From: Hirundichthys speculiger
Lineage: Eukaryota > Chordata > Actinopteri > Beloniformes > Exocoetidae
Assembly: GCA_018398805.1 (NCBI GenBank)
Contig: JAGFBZ010002129.1
Coordinates: 310,001 to 374,000 of the forward strand
Direction of reading: 5' to 3'
Length of the DNA: 64,000 nucleotides
This document shows, piece after piece, positions 35,783 to 47,264 of this stretch. How positions within the stretch are numbered: position 1 is the first letter of the stretch; each line of letters opens with the position of its first letter. Below the pieces are notes generated by a model. It saw nothing but the letters and a program-made list of their open reading frames with translations. It had not been told where the DNA came from and ran no database searches. The position numbers and the translations under genes were made by a program.

Positions 35783-36399
35783 TAGTGCTGTGCAATATGG
35801 AAAAAATCATATATCACGATATGGACTATTTTATATCACGATAACAATATATATCAGGATATACCATAATAAAGTATTTTTTCAGTTATTCTCTGAAAAG
35901 TTTGACAAAAATTTCATTGCTTACTTTTCAACTTTATTTTGAAACATATATTTTAGTGCAGCAAAAACAGGTAGGTACAGAGGTACAGTAGCTTTCACAT
36001 TTTTTTTTAAGTGCACAACAGTTTCTGAGAGGAAAAACACATTTTTGCACTGAAGTTCAGCTATAAAAAATAAACACAAATTATTTTTCAACGTTCTGAA
36101 ATCTGTAACCTTGTAGTGCAAAGTTTGCAAACCAATATAAAGTGTCTAAAGTAAACATCAGGGTTGAAGAGAACTCTGTTTAAGGCATTAACCATGAATA
36201 AAAGTGCAAACATAAAAGGCTACTTTGTAGAAGTAGATATGATTCTATCAAATTTATCATTGCAAGTTATTTAATTACATATTTGCTGTAATAATTGATA
36301 AAATTAGGTTAGAAACGATAGAAACGATATAAGAGAAATGGCACGATACACACTTTTCTATCGTCCCCACGATATGTATTGTCATATTGCCCAGCACTA
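35783..36399. mobile_element. hAT-like MITE with 8-bp target duplication (617 bp)
   Basis: The left end TAGTGCTGTGCAATATG matches the inverted right end at 16 of 17 bases. CTTTAGAC flanks both sides (35775-35782, 36400-36407). The interior near both ends has repeated ATATCACGATA-type words. There is no transposase frame; the minus ORF 35921-36130 has no domain. TSD length and end type fit hAT. Confidence 0.9.
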
Positions 36400-36407
36400 C
36401 TTTAGAC

Positions 36408-38639
36408 TGTTATTAAATTTAAACTTCTGAATCAATATGTAATCTCCAGATAAGACAATATGCTTTCGTGCTCCACGGCTGCAGAGCAGCAGCCCCGCTC
36501 CTCTGGTCCCTGCAGATTCAGCTGCAGTAACTCGATCGGGGAGCTGCTGCCGGAGATTCTTCACTTCAAAGTCGTGTCTGCTTAGTTCAGCACACCTGCA
36601 CCTGATGTACAGCTCTGCTGCCTTATCAGGAAAGGGAGAGACGCTCCGATGTCTATGATCTCGTATAAAAAAAAAAATAAAAACCGAAACACAGGTCACC
36701 TCTCTTTGAAGTTCAGAGGAGCCCCTTAATTCGCTACAGTTAGATGGTGCCAGTTCTGTCACACAGCTCTCTATTTCATGCATTCACCGGCGCTGATTAT
36801 GCGCAGTTTATTGTCCACGTCCTCCGTCTTTGTGCCAACACTCTGTGTAGTGTAAAGTGATGAGCTGAAGGTAATGAAATCTTTATAGAACCAATTTTAT
36901 GTTAATTATGTATGGATTTTGCCTCCTTTTTTATCAATGAATAATGGGTCTTAATAGAAATGTATTGTTTTCTTCTTGTGTCCATGTAAAGCTGTTTATA
37001 TCACCCCGCTGGTTTGCATTGGCTCCTGGGGGTTCCAAATCTAAAATTTGCCTTTTACTGTGAAAATGGGCCACAAATCCTTTCATACTGAATTGTTATT
37101 AGACTCGAATGTGATTTCCTTCAGGAAGAAAAGACCCCCTGCTGACTTTTATGTGGTAATTTTCGGGGAAACGGCAGAGAACCTAGATGACTGCTGAATC
37201 CATATGAAGATATTATGCTACATCTGTTCAATATCCCCTGAGAAGAAGACATGAGGAAAAATTGAAACAATTGAGCCAAAGCTATTTTACAGCACGCTGC
37301 TTTGGTAAGGAGTTTGTTCCAGCATCCAATATTCAACTTTGGAAAAAAAGTCTTGAATATAAAAAAAGCCCACAAGCCTTTTAGTGGATGAAGCCAGGAC
37401 CTGACTTAGAAATGACTGTTTCCATAGATTCCACGGACGTGCAGAGGACCAAGATGTTTCACAGAAGTTCGCCAGGAACATTAATAAAATTTGTAGGTAA
37501 TGTTTGCTGTGCTAGCTGACGCTAATGGACTTAAGCTCCCCCGTGACTGCAACGGCCCGACTCAATAAATCATTCTAAATAAACTAATCAAGAATGTTTG
37601 CTTCCCTGGATAGGGAAACCTTGTGGCAGCACAGTATCATCCGGTCAGAGTAATGGGTGATCTGCGCTTCTACGTCAAACAGACAACATGGCTAGAGCAA
37701 CGGCACTCTGGGTTAATGCAGAACGCACCAATTGCGACAGGTCTTCTCGGTAGCACGGCATTTCTGGCGACGACTTCTTCTTCAATTTCAAACCTCATAG
37801 ATCAATAGGTTACAGTAATTTACTGTTGCTCACCATTTATCTGTTTTAACTCACATAAGATCTGTTCCATTTGCTCAGTTACCATTTCTGAGGTTCATAA
37901 ATGAAGTAAAAGGAAGCTCAGCCCATCGAGCTACAGCGCTGCAGAACAGAACCGGCACCACCGTGTAGAATGTTCTTTCATGTTGGCAACATGTTTAGTT
38001 GCTCCGTACTCTTTAGATGGTTTAGTGTTTCTTTTTGTTGTCTAATATTGTTGCAACAAATGCCTATTTAATAAGGCATATATGTGGAAATATGTGACTA
38101 CGTATCTTGTTTTAAATATATAATGTATTAATTGAGTCCATGTAATATTCTTACATTTATCATGAATTTGTCTTTTATGTCTAAAACAGCTGGAAATCTT
38201 AAATCTAGTCATTTCATATACTGTTAACGCAAATGTTAAAACACACAGTTCCAGCTTTTATCTTTCTCTTTAATTTAAAAAAAATGTTTCAGCTAACTGC
38301 ATAAACACACTTCACTAACATTATTTAATACCCAGTTTAACTTTTGAGTTTATTTTGTTGTTCCTTGGTCTTAATTCTTTTCAGGGACATTTCAGTGTCT
38401 GTACTGGTCACTGTGCTGCTGCAACTTTTTTTTTAAGTAATTTGATGTAAAATTAAAGTTCTTAAACCTTGTTTCAAACCCGTGCATGCCAGTCAGATCA
38501 AAACTGTAAACAAGATTTCAAGTAAAAATATCTTTCTGCATGGACAGATAATTTCATAAGCATTGAGACATTCTCACTCCCAATATGTTTTTTTTTCTTA
38601 GTTTTAGCTTGTTTTAGCTAGTGTTATTTTTTTGCAGTG
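36408..38639. other. No gene recognised (2.2 kb)
   Basis: The ORFs at 36397-36783 (minus) and 37121-37481 (minus) have no recognised domain, and the first begins inside the repeat above. Nothing else seen. Confidence 0.45.
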
Positions 38640-38935
38640 TGTAAAAGGCCCTACTGCCTCACAGCTACAAGGTTACTGAGTTCTCGGTTATCTGCAGGTT
38701 CTCCGGGTTCCTCTCATAGTTCAAAAACATGTATGACAGCCTAGTTAGTGCTCTTAAAATTTCCATAAGAGTGAGTGTCAACATCTGTGGTTGTTTGTGT
38801 GCATCTCTGGAACAGACTGGCAGCCTGTCCAGACTGTCCACCTGCCTTTAATACCAAGAGAGCTGGAATTGTCTCTATCAGGCCTGCATGATGCTGAATG
38901 GGAAGAAGTGGGTATAGATGATAGATGAAACAAAA
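38640..38935 (+). mobile_element. Diverged SINE/L2 copy
   Basis: CTGCCTCACAGCTACAAGGT, TTCTCCGGGTTCCTCTC, CTGGCAGCCTGTCCAGACTG and GTGGGTATAGATGATAGATG follow the plus-strand family order over nearly its full length, with many substitutions. Confidence 0.7.
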
Positions 38936-39407
38936 ACAAAAACTGAAGATTTTATTCCTTCTTGGTAGAGTTCACTGCATTTGCTGTAAACGCAGTGATC
39001 ACACTCGAATGCAAATCAAGTCAAGCAGACTGAGCTGCCTAAAAAGAAAAATACTCTTAATTCATAGCAACAGGCAAACTGAACCAAAATACAACCGAGA
39101 GCAAAGCATCACATCATTCAGGGTATTGAATGAAGCAAAAACGCTTGTTTCTTCAGGATTAACATGGACCTAAATCATGTAGTTCACAATTCTGCGTGAT
39201 AAATGCACCAGTCTCCTGCACTGTTTTGCTTCAGCAACTCAAAATGTTTCTCTCTAACCATGGTTCATTTTCAAACTGAATTATTTGGTGCGAGTGACAA
39301 AACAGAAGGAATAAAAGAAATACCAGGATAACAACCAATCTATGTATGTTTAGCCTGTAATGAAACCAGCACCAGTACATTGATAGATATATCTCACACC
39401 ACAGCCT

Positions 39408-39785
39408 CATCCATCCATCCATACATCCATGCATACAGCCATCCATCCTCCCCATACCTCCCTCTTCCTGGCCACCTCCTTTGGCTCCTCCAGGGAAGTA
39501 CCGGGACATACTAAAGCCAGCCAAGAGATATAATCCCTCCAGCATGTCCTGGGTCTGCCTCCATCTGGTTGGACATGTATGAAACACCTCCTCAGGGAAG
39601 CGTCCAGGAGGTATCAACCTCAACTGGCTCTTCTCCATGTGGAGGAGCAGTTGTTTGTATCCACAATCTCGTTCTTTCAGTCACTGCCCACAATTTACGA
39701 CCACCGGCGAGGGTCAGAATGTGCATCGGTCGGTAAACGGAGGCTCGTCTCTCTCGTCACCACAACAGACCAGTAAAGAGTCCAC
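39408..39785. repeat. Dispersed repeat led by a (CATC)n array
   Basis: A (CATC)n stretch (39408-39449) is followed by CCTCCTTTGGCTCCTCCAGG, CAGCATGTCCTGGGTCTGCC, GCGTCCAGGAGGTATCAACC, TCTCCATGTGGAGGAGCAG and a CACCACAACAGACCAGTA end. The word order is that of an abundant fish repeat I recall but cannot class. The antisense ORF 39231-39638 crosses it and is not a gene. Confidence 0.55.
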
Positions 39786-40284
39786 AGAGGCAGATTGCCC
39801 CTCTCCTGGTCGTGGGCTACTGGGGTCCCACCCAGTAGCCTTCGCCCATGAGCACAACCCGAATGGATGAGAACATTACTGAGTGTCAAATATAAGATAC
39901 TGAAAAATACTGGCACTCAGCAAAAGGCTGAAAATATGTCAGCATCCACCTTTTAAATCTGAACTGCTTGTTAAGAGCTAATCCTCAGATTAAATAATGT
40001 AAGCCTTCTCAACAAGATGTTTTTATATCTGTCTCAAGGCACCGCAGGCATATTTCCAACATAAAATTTGATCATTACAGGCTCATTAGGTTGGATGTGA
40101 ACTAGTTAGTCTGTTATTAATGAAGTTGTCATCAAGCACATAGACTTTAATCACTGGAAAAAAATGTTAGAGGTTGACTTGCAGAAGGGTCTGAATGATT
40201 GTTCAACTGATGTTTCATCTAAATTTCTTCATTAGTGTAGATAACCAGATGTACACTTGTAGTGGTGTCTGTTTAATTTACAAA
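39786..40284. other. No gene recognised (0.5 kb)
   Basis: Nothing recognised beyond a small perfect hairpin at about 39808-39842 (CTACTGGG...CCCAGTAG). Confidence 0.45.
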
Positions 40285-40448
40285 AGGGGTGGCTGTAGCT
40301 CAGCTCCAACTGTCCTCATGCCAAAGTGTCCTTGGGCAAGACACTGAACCCCAACTTGCCCCCTTGCATGGTAGCAGCCATTGTAAACTGCTTTGAGGGC
40401 ACCTCAATGGTCTGGATAAAGCGGTATATAAGTGCAGTCCATTTACAT
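40285..40448 (+). mobile_element. tRNA-type SINE with deleted head middle
   Basis: GGGGTGGCTGTAGCTCAG (A-box part) jumps to a body with GTGTCCTTGGGCAAGACACT, GAACCCCAACTTGCCCCC, CTGCTTTGAGGGCACCTC, AAAGCGGTATATAAGTGCAG and tail TCCATTTACAT. The B box of the tRNA-like head is missing, so this copy would not have a complete internal polymerase III promoter. Confidence 0.8.
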
Positions 40449-43400
40449 AAGCAGTACAGGATCAGCTAAGTTTAAATCATGGTCACATTTTCTCCTGATT
40501 AGTAGCGTTCCTAGAAAACTTCACTTCTGATTTTCTCACTGTTTATGTGTCGGCAGAAATCACTTAAGACATTTATCAGGCCTGTCTCTATTTGCAAAGA
40601 TTTCAGCAAATGTTGGCAGTGTTCAATTTGGACACAGACATTTGGAAATGTCTGTCTTTTGAACCAGGAGGAGTCTTACCTAATTAAATTCTGTCAACCT
40701 CGTTCTGCGTCTTCCTTCTGCACTGTAACTAAAGAAAGTCACTGAAACTAAGAGACTGGAAAAGTGAAACCCACAGCACCCAACAACTCAACGTAAGATC
40801 TGATAAACTGTTGGCGGGGTTAAGCACACCTGCTGCCGAAGCTGTGAATATGTACCAGAGGGATTTTTATGCTTTGAGAGAAAAACAGAAAGCTCGTGAG
40901 AAGTTTACCCACCCGATTGTCATAAATCTTCACTTGCAGCGTGAACACTTTCTGACTCATAATTTGCTTTGGGGCCGTTCTGCCTCTGCAATGAAATGCA
41001 TATATTTATAGGTGCATTTGCCTGAAACTTTGTGCGTGTGCCTTGGGTCTTTTACTCAATGACTGAGATTTCTTAGTAAAAGATACACTTGAGAATAAGC
41101 TGCTTTTCATATTTAGGAAATTTTCTGGGCATTTAAATCTGATTTGCTCCACTGAGGGAAGTACCTTCAGTCTTTCAATAGGAGGCATATCTATTCTATG
41201 GTGTAAACTAATTAAAAGTTGGGAATCTTTTTTTTTTTTAGTTTATTTCAACTTGGAATCTATTTTGGGAAATGTGTTGTTGTTATCATGGAGCCAAGCT
41301 GTCAGCTTTTTTCAGTAGGGCCATAAAACAACTTTGAGTGAACACCATATTGTGAATTTTGATACCACACCACTTTTGGATCAGACAGTTACATACACTG
41401 GAACTTTGCTCAAATTTAAAGGTGCTTTACTATTTTAGGCCTGATTTACCAGTCGCAGATCCCTCCAGTGAGTCGGAGGTAAATCAGCAGGCGGTCAGCG
41501 GTCGGGAGTCAGCACTTGATCATCGTGTGTGAACAGCTCTAAGACGGTCATAAGCGCATCTGAGCCCTTGACGCAGGCCAACAGATATTAAACAAGCCAT
41601 ATATCCAGTGATTTGGGAATCTTGAAGATGAAATCAGCAAAGCAAGGGAAGGACTCACTTAGCGTGCCATATGACAATATGAGCAGGCACCAACTTTTTC
41701 ATTAAAATTATTTCTGACTCCTTCAATTCTCACTGTAGCACAGATTGATAATAAAGATCAAATGCTTAATAGCATTTCCTGTCTATAGCTTTTTAAAAAT
41801 ATTTATGATTTTTACCCCCAAATCTAACAGTTTAACAAATCCATGTTTTTGGGACTGGATTCTAGTTGACTATATTAAATGCTGCTTGCCTCTCTTACTA
41901 ATTTATAGATGTTAAATGTGTTTTCTGTAATTTTAGGCCAGTCAAACAGGACAGGTTCATTGAATCAAGTGTCTTTTTGCGGTTCATGTTCCAAATTCAA
42001 AGTAAAGTGACATCTCTAATGACGCCACATGGACCAGGTAACATATTGTATCTTCCAGCAGAAATATAAAACTTAAAATAAAAGGGACAGGTAATGTAAC
42101 ATAACAGCTTGTCTAAAAAACCAGACTGAGCGAAGTCTTCTAACTATTTAGCTGAAACAAAGAAACAGCATGTAAATCAGAGGAAGCAGAAATGCAGAGT
42201 TGAATGGTTTTCTAATGTTTCCCAGCTTTTTAATTTAATATCTCATGTAACTCTTAGCTAAAACACAAACTTGTCACAAAGTTCAACAATTCTGACAAGA
42301 ACGAGAAGTACAAGAAGAAGCTTTTATGGTCTGCTAAATCATGCAGTCCTTATACATAATGTACTGCACCTCTTTCTTGGACTTTCTCTCCCTGTTCCTG
42401 ATTAAATGTTACATTCTGAAATTAAATTACCTAATTTCTCTCATCTCAGTTATATTCTCTAAGCCAGGTCATTACTTTACGGCAGTAATAGCAGTAATCA
42501 GGAGAGCAAAGCCAGGAACTGTCAGTTCAGTGCGTAGAGCAGAAAAGGCCCATTATGAGCAGACTTCAGTCCACCAGCCGCTGCTGAAGAATATGTTTGG
42601 TGACTCATGTCAGACAAAGTGCCCTTCTAAACAAACCAACTCTTTGAGGACGTGATGCTGAACAAAATCTAACAAGGTGTGGAAGTCGTGAAGATATGAG
42701 TCGACAACTTCTCACGGTGCAGACACAAAAGCGTGTGTCACTTTATTAAATTCACTAGTCAACTGAACATGAAGAAGATGGCGCTATCCATCGCAGAACA
42801 AAGTGTGCCCAAAAACGTCACAGTACTTAAAGGGACCGTAACATATTAAATACATAGACTAAGACACTAGTAACAACCTAAAGTGCTTGATAACCTGAAT
42901 GAACACTGTATGGTATTGCTGTGACTAACATCTCTATGCAGGTGAATTATGTACACATACATGTGAATGATACATTCAAGTTTCACAGAGTCTTTTTTGT
43001 GAAGTTTAAAATGCATGCTGAATATCAGCATTAAGATAAATCAAGCTAATTGTGGATTGTTTTGATTTGTGTTTACAAAACTCAAGAAATGAAACATTCC
43101 AAAAAAACAATGAAATTTTTTTTTCACTTTCAAGTTGCATTTTTTTTTTTTAATTACATAAATATCCATCTGGTGGAGAGATGAGACAATTAGGCTGTTC
43201 TGGTGGGAATAAAATCCACTACATTATCCTCCTTTCACCATCAGAAGAAAAAAATAGGAAAAACTGAGTTTACATTCATAAATATTCTTTTAAGGATATT
43301 GACATTCATAAATATCATTGAAAGAAATGGAGGAAAAAAAAAAAAACAAATCTGTATACTTGCAAAACAACAGAGATGCTCATTCAGGCCAAAAACAAAT

Positions 43401-43701
43401 CCCCCCCAACTGTGTTTCTCTGGGAATGGCTGTGAGGTGGCTAACAGGCTCATCTAGGACCGAAGGGAATAATGGAGGAGAATGAAGAAGAGAGTGAGAG
43501 CAGATGGAGGAAAGATCAATGGTAAGTCAATTCTACAAACAGTTAAAGACGTGACCTCTGGGTGCAAGACGAGAATACCACAAAATTGGTGAGTTAATGG
43601 ATTGAATGAAAAGGCTGTCAAAGACCTATAGGACTTCTTCAGTCCTCTTTTGAACATGCATCTATGAAGCATGCAAGATCAAATATCACAGGTCTTATTT
43701 A
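40449..43701. other. No gene recognised (3.3 kb)
   Basis: Mostly AT-rich sequence without a known repeat. The block at 41441-41590 has GGCCTGATTTACCAGTCG and a partly inverted GGAGGTAAATCAGCAGG and may be a small repeat. T-runs lie near 41229-41240 and 43141-43151. The short ORFs have no domain. Confidence 0.45.
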
Positions 43702-43841
43702 CTGGTGGGGGGGGGGATCCAGTCCTCAAGGGCCGCTGTCCTGTTTGTCTTAGATGTTCTAAGACTTCATCTCTAACTTAGATGTAAACATCTAAGACGT
43801 GCAGGACGGTGACTCTCAAGGACTGGATCTGAACACCTCTG
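43702..43841. mobile_element. hAT-like palindromic MITE, eroded
   Basis: The left tract GATCCAGTCCTCAAGGGCCG, CTGTCCTG, GTCTTAGATGT is mirrored at the right (ACATCTAAGACG, CAGGACGGTGACT, AAGGACTGGATC, CACCTCTG). It resembles the better-kept element at 62631-62853. The left terminus is eroded into a G-run, and no target duplication was seen. Confidence 0.6.
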
Positions 43842-43860
43842 CTTTAGGAGTAACCAACTA

Positions 43861-44096
43861 AGGGGGCAACCATGGTGTAGTGGGTAAATCTGGTAAGTCT
43901 CCAAGTGAAAAGGATCAGTCCCCTGTCCTTGGGCAAGTCACAAAACCCCTCACTGGCCCCTTATCAAGCCCAAAGAAAGATAGAGGGGGGGTCATGGAAG
44001 GGCATCCAATATAAAACATGCCAAATCAATATGTGGAACCTGAGGATCTGCTGTGGAGACCTCGAGAAGGGGAAAGAGTTGATAGAAGCTTGCTTT
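43861..44096 (+). mobile_element. SINE of a third family
   Basis: A head-like GGGCAACCATGGTGTAGTGG is followed by GTCCTTGGGCAAGTCAC, then GGAAGGGCATCCAATATAA, TGCCAAATCAATATGTGG and GCTGTGGAGACCTCGAGAAG GGG at the end. This tail order is typical of another fish tRNA-type SINE or its LINE partner. A short minus-strand piece of the same tail lies at 55150-55178. Confidence 0.65.
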
Positions 44097-46263
44097 GCTG
44101 TAACATTAATTCAGCATTTCCATCTGCTGTGTGATGTTTAAATAACCTGGGGTTATGTAATGCATGTTTTGCATTTAATAAAAGGCATTAAAATTATTAT
44201 AGGTATTAAAAGGGATTAATGCCTGCAAAGACCAACTGCTATGGAAAGAGTTATAAGACAGTGTTAAAAGGGAGCTGTGATACTGCAATCAAGTTATTTT
44301 GATTAAAGCGTGTCAAAAAAAATTTCATTAAGACCTCAGAAAAACAAATATATCTTCTTTAGTCTACCTGGTTAAAATGCTGATGAACATTTTTGGTTTG
44401 TCAGGTTAAAATCTCACTTGTTAATGTCCCAACAATCCTCCGAGAGATTTATTTTAAACCATCTCTTTGTTTGTCTAGTTCTCTCTGCTAGTTTAAGGTT
44501 CAGGTCACTGCTTAGAGGACAGAGGTTAACAGCACGCCGCTGTTTATTTTTCTCCATCACTTTATTTTCCCTGTAAGTGACGAGCTCTTTGGTTAGCTTA
44601 AGGTGAGGAACAAATATTAAATGACACCCAGCTTCATCTTTGGCCCCTGTGTGGCTCAAACGCAAGGAGGGAAGACACACAAGACTGTATGTCCAGGGCT
44701 CACTTCATCGCTGCTTCTCGATGTTAGCGTTGTGACATTTCAAAAGAGCACCTCCAGGCGAGCTCCAGCCAATCCTTATCTCCAAGAGCCCTGAGACTGT
44801 GCATTACCATGCCGCAGCAGCATAACTTCATTAAAGTTTCATTGTGTCTTAAAGCAAGCTTGACTGGAGCTATAAGCTGCCTGGCAGTGCAGCTTAAAGT
44901 ACAGACGTTCAATGTTCTTTTCTCCAGTCACCCCACTTTTTTAGACTTTCACTTCAGCTCTCCGTCCTCCCTTCTTCTCTCGCCATTCAGGGCTTCTTGT
45001 TAAATAACATAGAGACCCCCTGAGGTGTGGTTTTAAGCCAAATGGGCCAGGAGACTCCCTCACTCAATTATAGCCCTCTCGTCTGGTATTTGAACAGTTA
45101 TTTAGACTCATGAGAGAAATTTAAGGAATGCATGAAGCCTGTTCTTGTCTGTGCCTGAGTAAAAAAATGTTTTTTTGTTTGTTTTTTTGATCTAGCTCTT
45201 ACGCAAAGATTTTAAAGACCTGATGTATCTGTCGCTCCCACTTTGCAGAACTTTCAGAGCATTAGTGCCCTTCAGCATCCTTCTTCTGTACCTGCCATGC
45301 CACCATATCCCAGTTATCGTTGGGAGAAAGGGCCACCGCAGGCCACATTAGCACTGCTGAAGCTTTTTATGGAACTTCCCAGAAATGGTGCGCCTGCATC
45401 TGTTAAATCTGTCGATAGACTTGGGGGGAAAAAAAAAGCGCTCTGTATGTGTAATATATAATCAATAGTTTGTAGCTGTACTTGTGGCAAAGGATTTGCA
45501 AAGCCGATTACTATCTGTGTGCTTTTGCTCCAAATGGAATTTTAGTCCCCCTTCGTATCCTCTTAGTCAACAGCAGATACTGGCAGATCTGCAGCCAGAG
45601 CTGAAGGGCAATCTTGACTAGCCATATTTTTAGAATTGATTTTTTTTTGGGGATCACACTGAGCTATGTATTACTATTTTTCCTGACTGAAAGTATTTTG
45701 TAGATTTACTTGCTCCAAAAATGATAGCTTTCAAAGCTGCAGTAATTTGAGGATCAAAAGATTTGCAGCTCAAATGTGGTTTGGATGCAGGATCAACTAT
45801 GATACTTAACTTTATTAACTATCTGTGAAGATGCTACTGATGTTATTTGGTCCTTTTTCAGAGCAATATGCACTGTGCTGCTTACTCATACGGACACTAA
45901 TGCAACACCCACTGTTCCTGCAGTTTAACCTTGAATTAGATGTTACATTTCTAACGAATGTCGTGTACATGTGGGCTTTCTCAGACTTCTGCAGTCCTTG
46001 GAGGGAAATTACAGCAAGACATTCAGATCTAACAATTGTGAATAACAGCCATGATAAATGCGGCATTAATCATCACTCTTAACATTTCTGAAATACCTGC
46101 ATTAACTATTTAGCACCCAAACATATTATTAGTATATTCTCTAGTATAACGTGTAAACTTGAGATGAGTAATGATCTGACGTCCAGGACTGCGGTCTTCT
46201 TTTTCAACTATGTGCAAACTACAACTATTTTTTTTCCAGATTGTCAAAACTATTAATTTCTTT
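44097..46263. other. No gene recognised (2.2 kb)
   Basis: The ORFs at 44414-45003 and 45815-46082 lie on opposite strands over the same bases and carry no known domain. Confidence 0.45.
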
Positions 46264-46490
46264 TGGAAATGTTCAGTCTGAGTTTATTCGTGTCCTCTGT
46301 TGATGTCTATCTGGATGGTCTTTGGGTCGTTCCCTTGCTGCTTCACGTGTTTAAAGTGTCTTTGACCAGGACATTCAACTCCACGCCGCCACACTGTCCC
46401 AACCGCTAAAGGGCTCACAAACCAGTGTTCCGGTCCCAAGTCCAGACAAACAGGGAGGGTTGTGCCAGAAGGGGCTTCCAGCATAACGCA
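46264..46490 (-). repeat. Possible dispersed repeat fragment
   Basis: On the minus strand GGAAGCCCCTTCTGGCACAA, CCCTCCCTGTTTGTCTGGAC and TTGGGACCGGAACACTGGTT recall the tail of a fish repeat whose family I cannot name. Confidence 0.35.
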
Positions 46491-47220
46491 TACGCCATAA
46501 TCAGTATTTTAACATTTCACCTAATATGCTGTTAACTAACCTAAGTTTTATTTATGCATCAGAAACCATAAGAGTATTTTTTCACTACAATGAACAGGCT
46601 CAAACATAAAGATGCATTTCTCTGTTTCTCTTTGGTGTTTTGATGATGTTGATGGTGAGAAAAGATGTCTTTCAATGTTCCATTAGGATCAGATATAATG
46701 ATTTTAAATAGCATTTGATCTTTCACAACTGACATAGCCGACTGACCCCTCCAGCCCCTGCTGTTCGGGATCGAGGCACTGCTATCCTACAAGAGACAAA
46801 TACTAACCCAGAATAACTTTGTATTGATTTGCAGTGACCCTTCTTTTACCTCCAAGTTCTGTTTACAAGCCTCATGTAGCTCACTGAGTTTTAATTTGTG
46901 GTTTGTGTGGCAGCTAATGACTACATGAAAATGCAGCCAGTACGTATGACTCTGAAATCTAGAAGCAAGATCGTCGTTTACGAACATGAAACTGTCATGT
47001 CATTCAAACTCCAGAGTTGCCAGTTTGGTCTAGTTTTATAGGGGTAATTTAATGGTGATCGTGGCTTTTTTTTCAAAAGGTGAATAAGTAGTGGACTGCT
47101 GTGGGATAATCTGTGGAGAATATATAAAACAAAGCTTTTCACATTGCTCTATAAGGTATGCAATAATTTCACATAATATTCAAACACATTCAAACACTTA
47201 TTTAGATTGCTAAAAGAGTG

Positions 47221-47223
<3 letters not shown>
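46491..47223. other. No gene recognised (0.7 kb)
   Basis: Nothing recognised. Confidence 0.45.

Positions 47224-47264
<41 letters not shown>
47224..47264 (+). repeat. 41-base C homopolymer
   Basis: An uninterrupted run of C after GTAA and before AGTCTGG. The minus strand is a G run able to form quadruplex structures. Length is likely polymorphic or affected by sequencing. The glycine run in the antisense ORF 47149-47529 is simply this tract. Confidence 0.95.

Noticed and set aside
36397..36783. A 128-codon minus-strand ORF
   Set aside because: Begins in ordinary sequence and ends next to the hAT MITE; includes an A-run; no domain.
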